Positions 43,446-50,836 of a stretch of 64,000 bases of DNA are shown piece by piece; within the stretch, counting starts at the first letter, position 1, and each line of letters opens with the position of its first letter. The notes below the pieces were generated by a model. The model was not told the DNA's origin. It ran no database searches and saw nothing but the letters and a program-made list of their open reading frames with translations. The translations under genes were made by a program, and so were the position numbers. Where the stretch lies: NCBI RefSeq assembly GCF_014202475.1, contig NZ_JACHGV010000019.1:48203-112202 (forward strand), given 5' to 3'. The DNA comes from Streptomyces paradoxus. GTDB lineage: Bacteria > Actinomycetota > Actinomycetes > Streptomycetales > Streptomycetaceae.

Positions 43446-45502
43446 GCCGACCTCCTGACTTCGAGCAGGTCCGGCACCGGCGAGAGGTCTTCGAGGAGTT
43501 GCCCCGTGGCCCCGTCGAGCCGGGCCTTCGCTACGCGGTCCAGCCGGCCGACGGGAGTCCAGCCGGTCCCGTGGTGTGCGGAGTCGAGCAGCTTCTGCAG
43601 GCGTGCGATGTCCGCGTCGACGGTGGGCAGAAGGCGGGTGGCGCGCGGGGTGAGCAACGGCTTGAGTACGGCCAGCAGTTCGCGGGTGCCGGCGAGGTTG
43701 GCGTCGGCAGTGGCCAGTCCGGTGCCGCTGCCCTGGTCGGTGTCGCCGGTCAGTTCGAACTGGAGGGTGTTCTCCAGGATCTCGTGGGCGCGCAGGGGCA
43801 GGTCGGAGGGGTCGAAGTCCTGGTGCGGGAAGGCCTTGCGCAGTCCGGCACTGTCCTCGGCCAACTGCTGTGCCGCGCCCCTCAGTCCGGCCGCCGGTTC
43901 ACCGTGCCACAGCCCGTACTCGATGCGGAGGAAGCCGGTGAAGTCCTTGTCGTGCACGCCGCCCGGCAGGCCGTCGGGACGCCCGTCGATCTTCTGGTCG
44001 AAGTCCTCGAAGGTGCCGTAGGCGGCGCCGAGGGAGGCGTAGGTGCGGTGGGCCGTCAGCCAGTCGGTGCGGGCGGTGTCCAGGTGCCCGGCGCGGATGT
44101 CGGCACTGAGCTTCCGGGTCCGGGTGACGAGGGTCGCCAGACCCCGGTCCACGTACGCCCGGTACGCCTTGAGCGGCGCGGCGAGATCCCGCTCGGAGAC
44201 GGGGGCGACGGCGTGCGCGCCGGGGGCGCCGCCGACCCGGACCGCCTTCGAGGTGACGGCCTTGCCGCCGGCCGGCACACAGCGCCAGGCGTACGTTCCG
44301 CCCGCCACCGTCGCGACCAGGTCCCGGGTGGTTCCGGGGGCCAGCCCCTCGATCTCCCCGTAGACCGCGTTCGAGGACGGGTCGATCAGGTACACCTCGG
44401 AGGTCTGATTCCCTGTGTTGTGCATCAGGAAGTCCTGCCGCCCGGGCTCGGGTGCGGTGAAGCCCCGCCCGCAGTCCGTCCCGGAGACGGCGACGGTCTG
44501 TCCGGCGGCGGGCTTGGGGTGTGTCAGGGCCACGACGAGCCCGGCCAGGAGGCCGGGGACGGCGACGACGGCGACGGGGAGGAGCCAGCGGGGGCGGACC
44601 GGTGCGGGGCCGGCGGGCCGGTCGGGCGAGCCGCTCCCGGGCCTGGACGGCGTGGTACGCACACGCCTCCGCACCCCCGGCACGACGCGCACTGCGCGCA
44701 CTCCACCCACGAACAGGGTCATCACCACGGCGAGATACCCGGCGTACCCGGCCACCTGGAGCCAGGTCATCGCCGGAGTCAGATTCAGAACGCCCTGCAG
44801 CAGCGCGCTGTACCAGGAGCCGGCGTCGACGCTGCCGCTCAGGTCGAAGGCGTACGCCGTCCCGCCGGGCAGGACCCCGCCTTCCTGGAGGTCACGCAGC
44901 CCGTAGCCGAGTACGCCCGCAGCGATGACGACGAGGACGGCGCCGGTGACGGTGAAGAAGCGGGTGAGGTTGATGCGCAGCACCCGGCGGTAGAGCCCCC
45001 AGCACAGGAGGGCCGCCAGGACGAGCCCGGCACCCGCGCCTGTCATGGGTCCGGCCGACTCGTTCGCCGCCCGTGCCGCGGTCCACAGGAACAGGGCGGT
45101 CTCCAGGCCCTCGCGCCCCACCGCGAGGAAGGAGGTGAGGACCAGGACACCGGCACCCATGGCCAAGGCCTCGGTGACCTTCTCCTTGATCTCGCCCGCG
45201 AGATCGCGGGCGGACCGCCGCATCCAGAACACCATCGCGGTGACGAAGGCGACGGCGACGATGCTCAAGGCTCCCCCGAAGGCCTCCTGCGCGGTGGTGG
45301 ACAGGGAGGCCGCGGTGAAGGTCAGAACCGCACCGAAGCTCATCGACAGCGCGATCGCCGCCAGCACGCCGGTCCACACCTGCGGCAGCCGCGATCCGGC
45401 CCCTGCTCGCACGAGGGTGGCGACCAGCACGGAGACGACGAGCCCGGCTTCCAGTCCTTCCCTGAGCCCGATCAGAAAGCTCGGAAACGCGTCGTCCCAC
45501 AT
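43442..45502 (-). CDS. efeU: EfeU-EfeO fusion: ferrous/ferric iron permease with extracellular iron-binding domain
   Basis: 686 residues, longer than EfeU alone (about 280). Residues 1-275 are an FTR1-type permease with seven helices and two REGLE motifs (R14-E18 and R130-E134). A Pro/Arg-rich linker and another helix (LLPVAVVAVPGLLAGLVVAL) lead to an outer part with a cupredoxin-like segment (TDCGRGFTAPEPGRQDFLMHNTG) and an imelysin/M75-like domain with LRIEYGLWHGE and LPLRAHEILENTLQFELTGD. In E. coli these are separate proteins EfeU and EfeO; here they are fused. It is the first gene before the Dyp gene, behind an iron box. Confidence 0.9.
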   Translation of the reverse strand: MWDDAFPSFLIGLREGLEAGLVVSVLVATLVRAGAGSRLPQVWTGVLAAIALSMSFGAVLTFTAASLSTTAQEAFGGALSIVAVAFVTAMVFWMRRSARDLAGEIKEKVTEALAMGAGVLVLTSFLAVGREGLETALFLWTAARAANESAGPMTGAGAGLVLAALLCWGLYRRVLRINLTRFFTVTGAVLVVIAAGVLGYGLRDLQEGGVLPGGTAYAFDLSGSVDAGSWYSALLQGVLNLTPAMTWLQVAGYAGYLAVVMTLFVGGVRAVRVVPGVRRRVRTTPSRPGSGSPDRPAGPAPVRPRWLLPVAVVAVPGLLAGLVVALTHPKPAAGQTVAVSGTDCGRGFTAPEPGRQDFLMHNTGNQTSEVYLIDPSSNAVYGEIEGLAPGTTRDLVATVAGGTYAWRCVPAGGKAVTSKAVRVGGAPGAHAVAPVSERDLAAPLKAYRAYVDRGLATLVTRTRKLSADIRAGHLDTARTDWLTAHRTYASLGAAYGTFEDFDQKIDGRPDGLPGGVHDKDFTGFLRIEYGLWHGEPAAGLRGAAQQLAEDSAGLRKAFPHQDFDPSDLPLRAHEILENTLQFELTGDTDQGSGTGLATADANLAGTRELLAVLKPLLTPRATRLLPTVDADIARLQKLLDSAHHGTGWTPVGRLDRVAKARLDGATGQLLEDLSPVPDLLEVRRSA

Positions 45503-45544
45503 GTACCGCGGCCCTCCCGGCCCAACGCCCCGGCCCGCGCAAGC

Positions 45545-45567
45545 AGGTTAGCCAAGGCATGCCTTAC
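45545..45567. promoter_or_regulatory. Iron box (DtxR/DmdR1-type) upstream of the EfeUO gene
   Basis: AGGTTAGCCAAGGCATGCCT followed by TAC: a perfect 12-bp palindrome AAGGCATGCCTT (45554-45565) next to a TTAGCC half-site. Streptomycete iron repressors bind TTAGGTTAGG-like palindromes. It lies 43-65 bp upstream of the EfeUO start, next to a possible -10 (TAACCT on the minus strand). Confidence 0.65.
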
Positions 45568-45758
45568 CGACGCCGACCATCATGGACCGGGCTCCGTGGG
45601 CATCCGGTCATGAATGCCTCATGGCCCGGCAAAAGTCATGACGGTTTCCGGTCGACGGGCTGGGCGTTCTCCGAGGCCCGTCGGCGCGGCGGCCGAAACT
45701 CCCTTGCGGAGCAGCCCGGGCGCCCGGTACCCAGCATCGGGACGACAAGGAGCACAGG

Positions 45759-46472
45759 ATGACGACGCGTCTGGGTTCAGAGAACGAGTTCTGCTGGATG
45801 GACCTCAAGACCCGCGACCCGGGCGGCACCGCCGCCCTCCTGTCCAAGACGCTGGGCTGGCGCTTCGCCGTGGACGAGAAGGACTGGCGCAAGGCCACCA
45901 GGATTTCCGTCGACGGCCATCCGATCGGTGGTGTCAGCGACTTGGCGAACCCGGTCTACCCGCCGGGAACGCCCGCCCACATCGCCTTCTACCTGGCGGT
46001 CGACGACATCGATCGCCGTGTCGAAGCGGCGACGGCCCATGGTGCTCGCCTTGTCGTTCCTCCCTTCGACGCGGGCGACCAGGGCCGCATCGCGACACTG
46101 ATCGACCCCGTGGGCGCCGCCTTCTCCCTCTGGCAGCGGCACCACTTCCCCGGCTGGAGGTTCCCGCCCAACCTGGCGGGTTCTCCGCACGGCATGGTCC
46201 TGGCCTGCGATCAGCCCGACGAAGCCCGGCACTTCTACGAGGGGACCACCGGATCCCCTCTGCTCTGCGCCGACTTCATCGCCACAGTGGGGCCCGGCGC
46301 ATCCGCCCCGCGGTGGGAACTCGTGGTGGCCGTCGACGATCTGGACAGCGTCGTCCGCGCACACGATGACGGCCAGGCCTCGGCGACCTGGCCCGAGGAG
46401 ACCGGCGGCCGCGTGGCGCGGTGGAGCAGCCCGGAGGGACTGTCGTTCCTGGTGCGCCGCAAGGAGCAGTGA
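45759..46472 (+). CDS. VOC-family (glyoxalase-like) two-domain protein
   Basis: 237 residues with two vicinal-oxygen-chelate modules. The first has FCWMDLKTRDPGGTAALLSKTLGWRFAVDEKDW, and VDDIDRRVEAATAHGARLVVPPFDAGDQGRIATLIDPVGAAFSLWQ; the second has HGMVLACDQPDEARHFYEGTTGSPL and VVAVDDLDSVVRAHDDGQA. These proteins bind a metal and act on or bind small molecules; streptomycete relatives include hydroxylases and resistance proteins. The His/Glu metal ligands are not all conserved in the first half (FCWMD), so binding rather than catalysis is possible. ATG 45759 follows ACAAGGAGCACAGG. Confidence 0.85.
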   Translation: MTTRLGSENEFCWMDLKTRDPGGTAALLSKTLGWRFAVDEKDWRKATRISVDGHPIGGVSDLANPVYPPGTPAHIAFYLAVDDIDRRVEAATAHGARLVVPPFDAGDQGRIATLIDPVGAAFSLWQRHHFPGWRFPPNLAGSPHGMVLACDQPDEARHFYEGTTGSPLLCADFIATVGPGASAPRWELVVAVDDLDSVVRAHDDGQASATWPEETGGRVARWSSPEGLSFLVRRKEQ

Positions 46473-46584
46473 CGCGACCACCGACCGCACCGGCGAGGAG
46501 TCCGCTTTCGGCAGCCCCTTCCGATCCCCCGGGGCGGCTCCGCGAACGCCACACCTCTTGACGCGTCAATGACAACGGTGGCTT

Positions 46585-46612
46585 GATGAGGTGGGAGCGC
46601 TCCCACCTCATC
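46585..46612. promoter_or_regulatory. Perfect 28-bp palindrome with a CebR core, upstream of the CE3 gene
   Basis: Bases 46585-46598 mirror 46599-46612 exactly. The core TGGGAGCGCTCCCA (46592-46605) is the binding site of the cellobiose-responsive repressor CebR; the outer arms GATGAGG/CCTCATC extend it. It ends 18 bp before the ATG of the esterase gene. A possible -35, TTGACG at 46558-46563, is upstream. Confidence 0.8.
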
Positions 46613-46629
46613 CATGGGAAGGGACCACC

Positions 46630-47739
46630 ATGCCCAGAACCCCCCACTCGTCCCCGCACTTACGCGTCATGTCCGTTCTCGGTCTCCTGGCCGCCCTGCT
46701 CCTCCCGCTGGGCATGACGTTCACCCCGGGCGCGGCGGCCGCGCCCGCGGCGGACCCCGTGCGTGTCATGCCGCTCGGCGATTCCATCACCGGCTCGCCG
46801 GGCTGCTGGCGCGCCGTACTGTGGAACCGGCTGGTCGCCGGCGGGTACAAGGACATCGACTTCGTCGGCACCCTCCCCCCGCAGGGCTGCGGACAGGCAC
46901 ACGACGGGGACAACGAGGGGCACGGCGGCGAACTGGTCACCAACGTGGCGGACCAGAACCTGCTGCCCGGCAGGCTGGCCTCCACCCGTCCGGACATCGT
47001 TGTCATGCACTTCGGCACGAACGACGTGTGGAGCAGCATCGCCCCCGACCGCATCCTCGCCGCCTACACCAAGCTCGTGGCGCAGATGAGGGCCTCGAAT
47101 CCGGACATGCGGATCCTCGTCGCGCAGCTCATCCCCATGAACCCGAGCAGTTGCCCGGGCTGTGCGCAGCGGGTCGTCGACTTCAACGCCCGGATTCCCG
47201 GCTGGGCCCGGGCGACCGGCACCGACCGCTCCCCCGTCACCGTGGTCGACCAGTGGACCGGCTTCAGCACCGCCGCCGACACCTACGACGGCGTGCACCC
47301 CAACGCCTCCGGTGACGACAAGATCGCCGACCGCTGGTTCCCGGCCCTGTCGGCGGTGCTCGACGCGGGCGTTCCGCAGGACCCGGGGGATCCGGGTGAC
47401 CCGGGCGGGGATCCCACCGCCTGCACCGCGCGTTTCCGGGCCGTCTCCTCCTGGCAGGGCGGTTACCAGGGCGAGGTGACGGTGACGAACACGTCGGCCG
47501 CCGCCGTCCCCGGCTGGACCGCGACCGTCGCACCTGCGGACGGAGCACGTCTCACCCAGCTCTGGAACGGCAGCCTCACCACGGCCGCCGACGGCACGGC
47601 CACCGTCCGGAACGCGGCATGGAACGGCACCCTCGCCCCCGGCGCGAGCGCCACCTTCGGCTTCGTCGCCACCACCCCGGCAACGGCCGGCACCCCGGCG
47701 GCGACCGTCACCTGCACGGGCACGGCACCGGCCGCATGA
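46630..47739 (+). CDS. Secreted SGNH/CE3-type esterase with CBM2
   Basis: 369 residues. A signal peptide (VLGLLAALLLPLGMTFTPGAAAAPA) precedes an SGNH hydrolase domain: RVMPLGDSITGS with nucleophile S52, FGTNDVW, and DGVHPNASGDDKIADRW with Asp and His. The layout fits carbohydrate esterase family 3 (acetyl esterases). A Pro/Gly/Asp linker leads to a C-terminal CBM2 (CTARFRAVSSWQGGYQGEVTVTN). It would deacetylate hemicellulose outside the cell. Codon 11 is TTA (46660-46662) in the signal peptide, suggesting bldA dependence; ATG 46630 is supported by GAAGGGA. The CebR-type palindrome just upstream implies induction by cello-oligosaccharides. Confidence 0.88.
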   Translation: MPRTPHSSPHLRVMSVLGLLAALLLPLGMTFTPGAAAAPAADPVRVMPLGDSITGSPGCWRAVLWNRLVAGGYKDIDFVGTLPPQGCGQAHDGDNEGHGGELVTNVADQNLLPGRLASTRPDIVVMHFGTNDVWSSIAPDRILAAYTKLVAQMRASNPDMRILVAQLIPMNPSSCPGCAQRVVDFNARIPGWARATGTDRSPVTVVDQWTGFSTAADTYDGVHPNASGDDKIADRWFPALSAVLDAGVPQDPGDPGDPGGDPTACTARFRAVSSWQGGYQGEVTVTNTSAAAVPGWTATVAPADGARLTQLWNGSLTTAADGTATVRNAAWNGTLAPGASATFGFVATTPATAGTPAATVTCTGTAPAA

Positions 47740-47864
47740 CAGCCCTGCCGGGCCGGGCGCCCCCTGCGCCAGGCCCTTGCGCACCGAGCCCGGCGGCACG
47801 ACCCGTTCAGCACGGCAGCGCGACCGGCAACGTGCCTCAACCGACCCCCACTGATGGAGCCGTC

Positions 47865-49502
47865 ATGAGACTCCGCCCCACCCCCACCCCTCCACGCCCG
47901 GCCACCGTGGCCGCCACCCTGCTCGCCCTCCTGCTGTCCTTCCTCGTCCTCGCGCCTCCGGCCCAGGCCGCGCCCACCGGCTTCCGGGTGCAGAACGGCC
48001 GGCTCCTGGAGGCGAACGGGAACGACTTCGTGATGCGGGGCGTCAACCACGCCCACACCTGGTACACGGACCGGATCAGTTCCCTCGCCCACATCAAGGC
48101 CAAGGGCGCCAACACCGTTCGCGTGGTCCTCTCCAGCGGTGACCGCTGGACCCGCAACGACGCCGCCGACGTGACGAACGTGGTCTCCCAGTGCAAGCAG
48201 AACCGGCTGATCTGCGTCCTGGAGGTGCACGACACCACGGGGTACGGCGAGCAGAGCGGGGCGACCACCCTCGCCCGCGCGGCCGACTACTGGATCAGCG
48301 TGCGGAGCGCCCTGGCCGGCCAGGAGGACTACGTCATCGTCAACATCGGCAACGAGCCGTACGGCAACACCAACTACACGGCGTGGACGGCGGACACCAA
48401 GGCCGCGATCCAGAAGCTCCGCGACGCGGGGTTCGACCACACGATCATGGTCGACGCGCCCAACTGGGGCCAGGACTGGGCGTTCACGATGCGCGACAAC
48501 GCCGCGTCGGTCTTCGCCGCCGACCCCGACGCCAACACGGTCTTCTCGATCCACATGTACGGGGTCTTCGACACGGCCGCCGAGATCACCGACTACCTGA
48601 ACCGCTTCGTCACGGCGAAACTGCCCGTCGTCGTCGGCGAGTTCGGCCACGACCACTCGGACGGCAACCCCGACGAGGACACCATCCTGGCCGTCACCCA
48701 GCAGCTCCGCCTCGGCTACCTCGGCTGGTCGTGGAGCGGCAACGGCGGCGGGGTCGAGTACCTGGACATGGTCACGAACTTCGACCCGAACCAGCTGACG
48801 AGCTGGGGCCGGCGCCTCTTCGACGGGGCGAACGGCATCGCCGCCACCGCCAAGGAGGCCGCGATCTACTCCGGCAGCGGTGGCGACACCACTCCCCCGA
48901 CCGCGCCCGGCACCCCGACCGCCTCCGGGGTGACGTCCTCGTCGGCCACCCTGACCTGGGCCGCGGCCTCCGACGCGACCGGCGTCACCGGCTACGACGT
49001 CGTGCGGATCAGCGGCGCAACCGAGACGGCCGTCACCAGCAGCACCCGGACCACCGCCACCCTCACCGGCCTGTCCCCCGCCACCTCCCACACCTTCGCC
49101 GTCTACGCCCGCGACGCCGCCGGCAACCGCTCGCCCCGCTCGGGCACCGTGACGGTCACGACCTCTCCCGGCGGCTCGCCGTCGGCCTGCGGTGTGGGCT
49201 ACCGGGTGACGGGCAGCTGGCCCGGCGGCTTCCAGGGCGAGATCGTGCTCCGCAACACCGGCACGTCGGCGATCAACGGCTGGACGCTGCGCTGGACCTT
49301 CCCGGACAGCCAGCGCATCAGCAACCTGTGGGGCGGCACGGCGACCCAGAGCGGTTCCGAGGTGAGCGTCGCGGCCGCCTCGTACACCGCGACGATCCCC
49401 GCCTCGGGCTCGGTCACCCTAGGCTTCACGGCCACCCGGCCGGCCGCGAACCCCAGCCCGACGGCCTTCACTCTCAACGGCTCCGACTGCTCCGTGAGCT
49501 GA
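47865..49502 (+). CDS. Secreted GH5 glycoside hydrolase (mannanase-like) with fn3 and CBM2
   Basis: 545 residues. Signal peptide (TVAATLLALLLSFLVLAPPAQAA); GH5 barrel residues about 40-335 with acid/base E164 in NIGNEPYGN and nucleophile E259 in VVVGEFGHDH; fn3 module (TPPTAPGTPTASGVTSSSATLTW); C-terminal CBM2 (CGVGYRVTGSWPGGFQGEIVL). The barrel start GFRVQNGRLLEANGNDFVMRGVNHAHTWY is that of GH5 subfamily 8, mostly beta-1,4-mannanases. It is 125 bp downstream of the CE3 gene and may share its CebR-type control. Together the two suit cleavage of acetylated mannan. Confidence 0.9.
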   Translation: MRLRPTPTPPRPATVAATLLALLLSFLVLAPPAQAAPTGFRVQNGRLLEANGNDFVMRGVNHAHTWYTDRISSLAHIKAKGANTVRVVLSSGDRWTRNDAADVTNVVSQCKQNRLICVLEVHDTTGYGEQSGATTLARAADYWISVRSALAGQEDYVIVNIGNEPYGNTNYTAWTADTKAAIQKLRDAGFDHTIMVDAPNWGQDWAFTMRDNAASVFAADPDANTVFSIHMYGVFDTAAEITDYLNRFVTAKLPVVVGEFGHDHSDGNPDEDTILAVTQQLRLGYLGWSWSGNGGGVEYLDMVTNFDPNQLTSWGRRLFDGANGIAATAKEAAIYSGSGGDTTPPTAPGTPTASGVTSSSATLTWAAASDATGVTGYDVVRISGATETAVTSSTRTTATLTGLSPATSHTFAVYARDAAGNRSPRSGTVTVTTSPGGSPSACGVGYRVTGSWPGGFQGEIVLRNTGTSAINGWTLRWTFPDSQRISNLWGGTATQSGSEVSVAAASYTATIPASGSVTLGFTATRPAANPSPTAFTLNGSDCSVS

Positions 49503-49707
49503 CCGCGCCCTCCTGCGACGGTGCCGCCGCGCTCCGGCCCGGCGGCGCCGCGCTGCTGTGATCCGCGCTACACCACACGAAGAAGCGGTTTACGTCGTTC
49601 CGCAGTGGTCAGGCGGCGGGGATGTCGCACCGGCACCCCACCGCCGCATCCCTGGTAAGACGCACAGGCACCCGCCCGGGTTCCCCGAACGCCGTGCGGG
49701 AGGCGTG

Positions 49708-50826
49708 ATGAGCGAGGACACCCTGCGCATGCGCGCGGTCACGGCCGGTGGGACGGAACGGAGAACGGCGCAGCCCGCGCCGGATCCGGCCGGCCGGCGG
49801 GACGCGTTCTTCGACAACGCCAAGTACCTGGCGATCGTGCTGGTGGCGATCGGGCACGCCTGGGAGCCGCTGCGGGACGGCAGCCGGGCGGCCGGCGCGC
49901 TCTACATGGTCGTGTACGCCTTCCACATGCCGGCGTTCATCGTCATCTCCGGCTATTTCTCGCGCTCCTTCGACGCGAGCCCGGGGCGGGTCAGGCGCCT
50001 GATCACCGGGCTCGCGGTGCCGTACGTCGTCTTCGAGACGGCCTACACCCTGTTCACCCGGTGGACCGACCAGGAGCCGGACCGGCCGGTCAGCCTGCTG
50101 GACCCCCTCTACCTGACCTGGTTCCTGGCGGCCCTGTTCATCTGGCGGCTGACCACGCCGGTCTGGCAGCGCGTGCGGTGGCCGCTGCCGATCGCCCTCG
50201 TCATCGCGATGCTGGCGACGCTCTCGCCGTCCATCGGCAACGACCTCGATCTGCAGCGCACGCTGCAGTTCCTGCCGTACTTCGTCCTCGGTCTGCTGCT
50301 GCGGCCCGAGCACTTCCACCTGGTGCGGCGCCGCTCGGCCCGGATCCTCGCCGTTCCGGTCTTCGCCGGCGCGCTCGCCGTGGCCTACTGGGCGGTGCCG
50401 CGGATGAGCGGCGCCTGGTTCTACCACCGCGACAGCGCCGAGGAGCTGGCCGCGCCCTCCTGGTACGGGCCCGTCATGACACTGGCGACGTTCGGCTGCT
50501 CGCTGGTGCTGGTCGCCTGCTTCCTCGCCTGGGTGCCCGGCCGCCGCACCTGGTTCACCGCGCTGGGCGCGGGCACGCTCTACGGCTACCTGCTGCACGG
50601 CTTCGTCGCGCAGGGGTCCAAGTTCTGGGGCTGGTACGAGCCCGCGTGGGTGCACCGGCCCCTGGGCGAGATCCTCGTGACAGTCGCCGCCGCGGTGCTG
50701 GTGACCGCACTGTGCACCCCGCCGGTGCGGCGGTTGTTCCGCTGGGTGGTGGAGCCCGACATGGCGTGGGCGTTCCGCCGGAACGCGAGTGATCAGGCAC
50801 GGGAGCGGAACGCCGTACGGGCGTGA
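49708..50826 (+). CDS. Membrane acyltransferase-3-like protein
   Basis: 372 residues with about 9-10 hydrophobic helices. The N-terminal motif FFDNAKYLAIVLVAIGHAWEP, followed by YAFHMPAFIVISGYFSRS, is the signature of acyltransferase family 3/OpgC-type membrane proteins; the His in IGHAW is the catalytic candidate. VSLLDPLYLTWFLAALFIW and LYGYLLHGF are typical of the later part. It probably transfers an acyl group to an extracellular sugar or lipid; the acceptor is unknown. ATG 49708 follows GGGAGGCGTG. It converges on the alpha-galactosidase gene with 10 bp between stops, with a small CGTGAG/CTCACG repeat spanning both. Confidence 0.85.
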   Translation: MSEDTLRMRAVTAGGTERRTAQPAPDPAGRRDAFFDNAKYLAIVLVAIGHAWEPLRDGSRAAGALYMVVYAFHMPAFIVISGYFSRSFDASPGRVRRLITGLAVPYVVFETAYTLFTRWTDQEPDRPVSLLDPLYLTWFLAALFIWRLTTPVWQRVRWPLPIALVIAMLATLSPSIGNDLDLQRTLQFLPYFVLGLLLRPEHFHLVRRRSARILAVPVFAGALAVAYWAVPRMSGAWFYHRDSAEELAAPSWYGPVMTLATFGCSLVLVACFLAWVPGRRTWFTALGAGTLYGYLLHGFVAQGSKFWGWYEPAWVHRPLGEILVTVAAAVLVTALCTPPVRRLFRWVVEPDMAWAFRRNASDQARERNAVRA

Positions 50827-50836
50827 GTGCCCCCTC

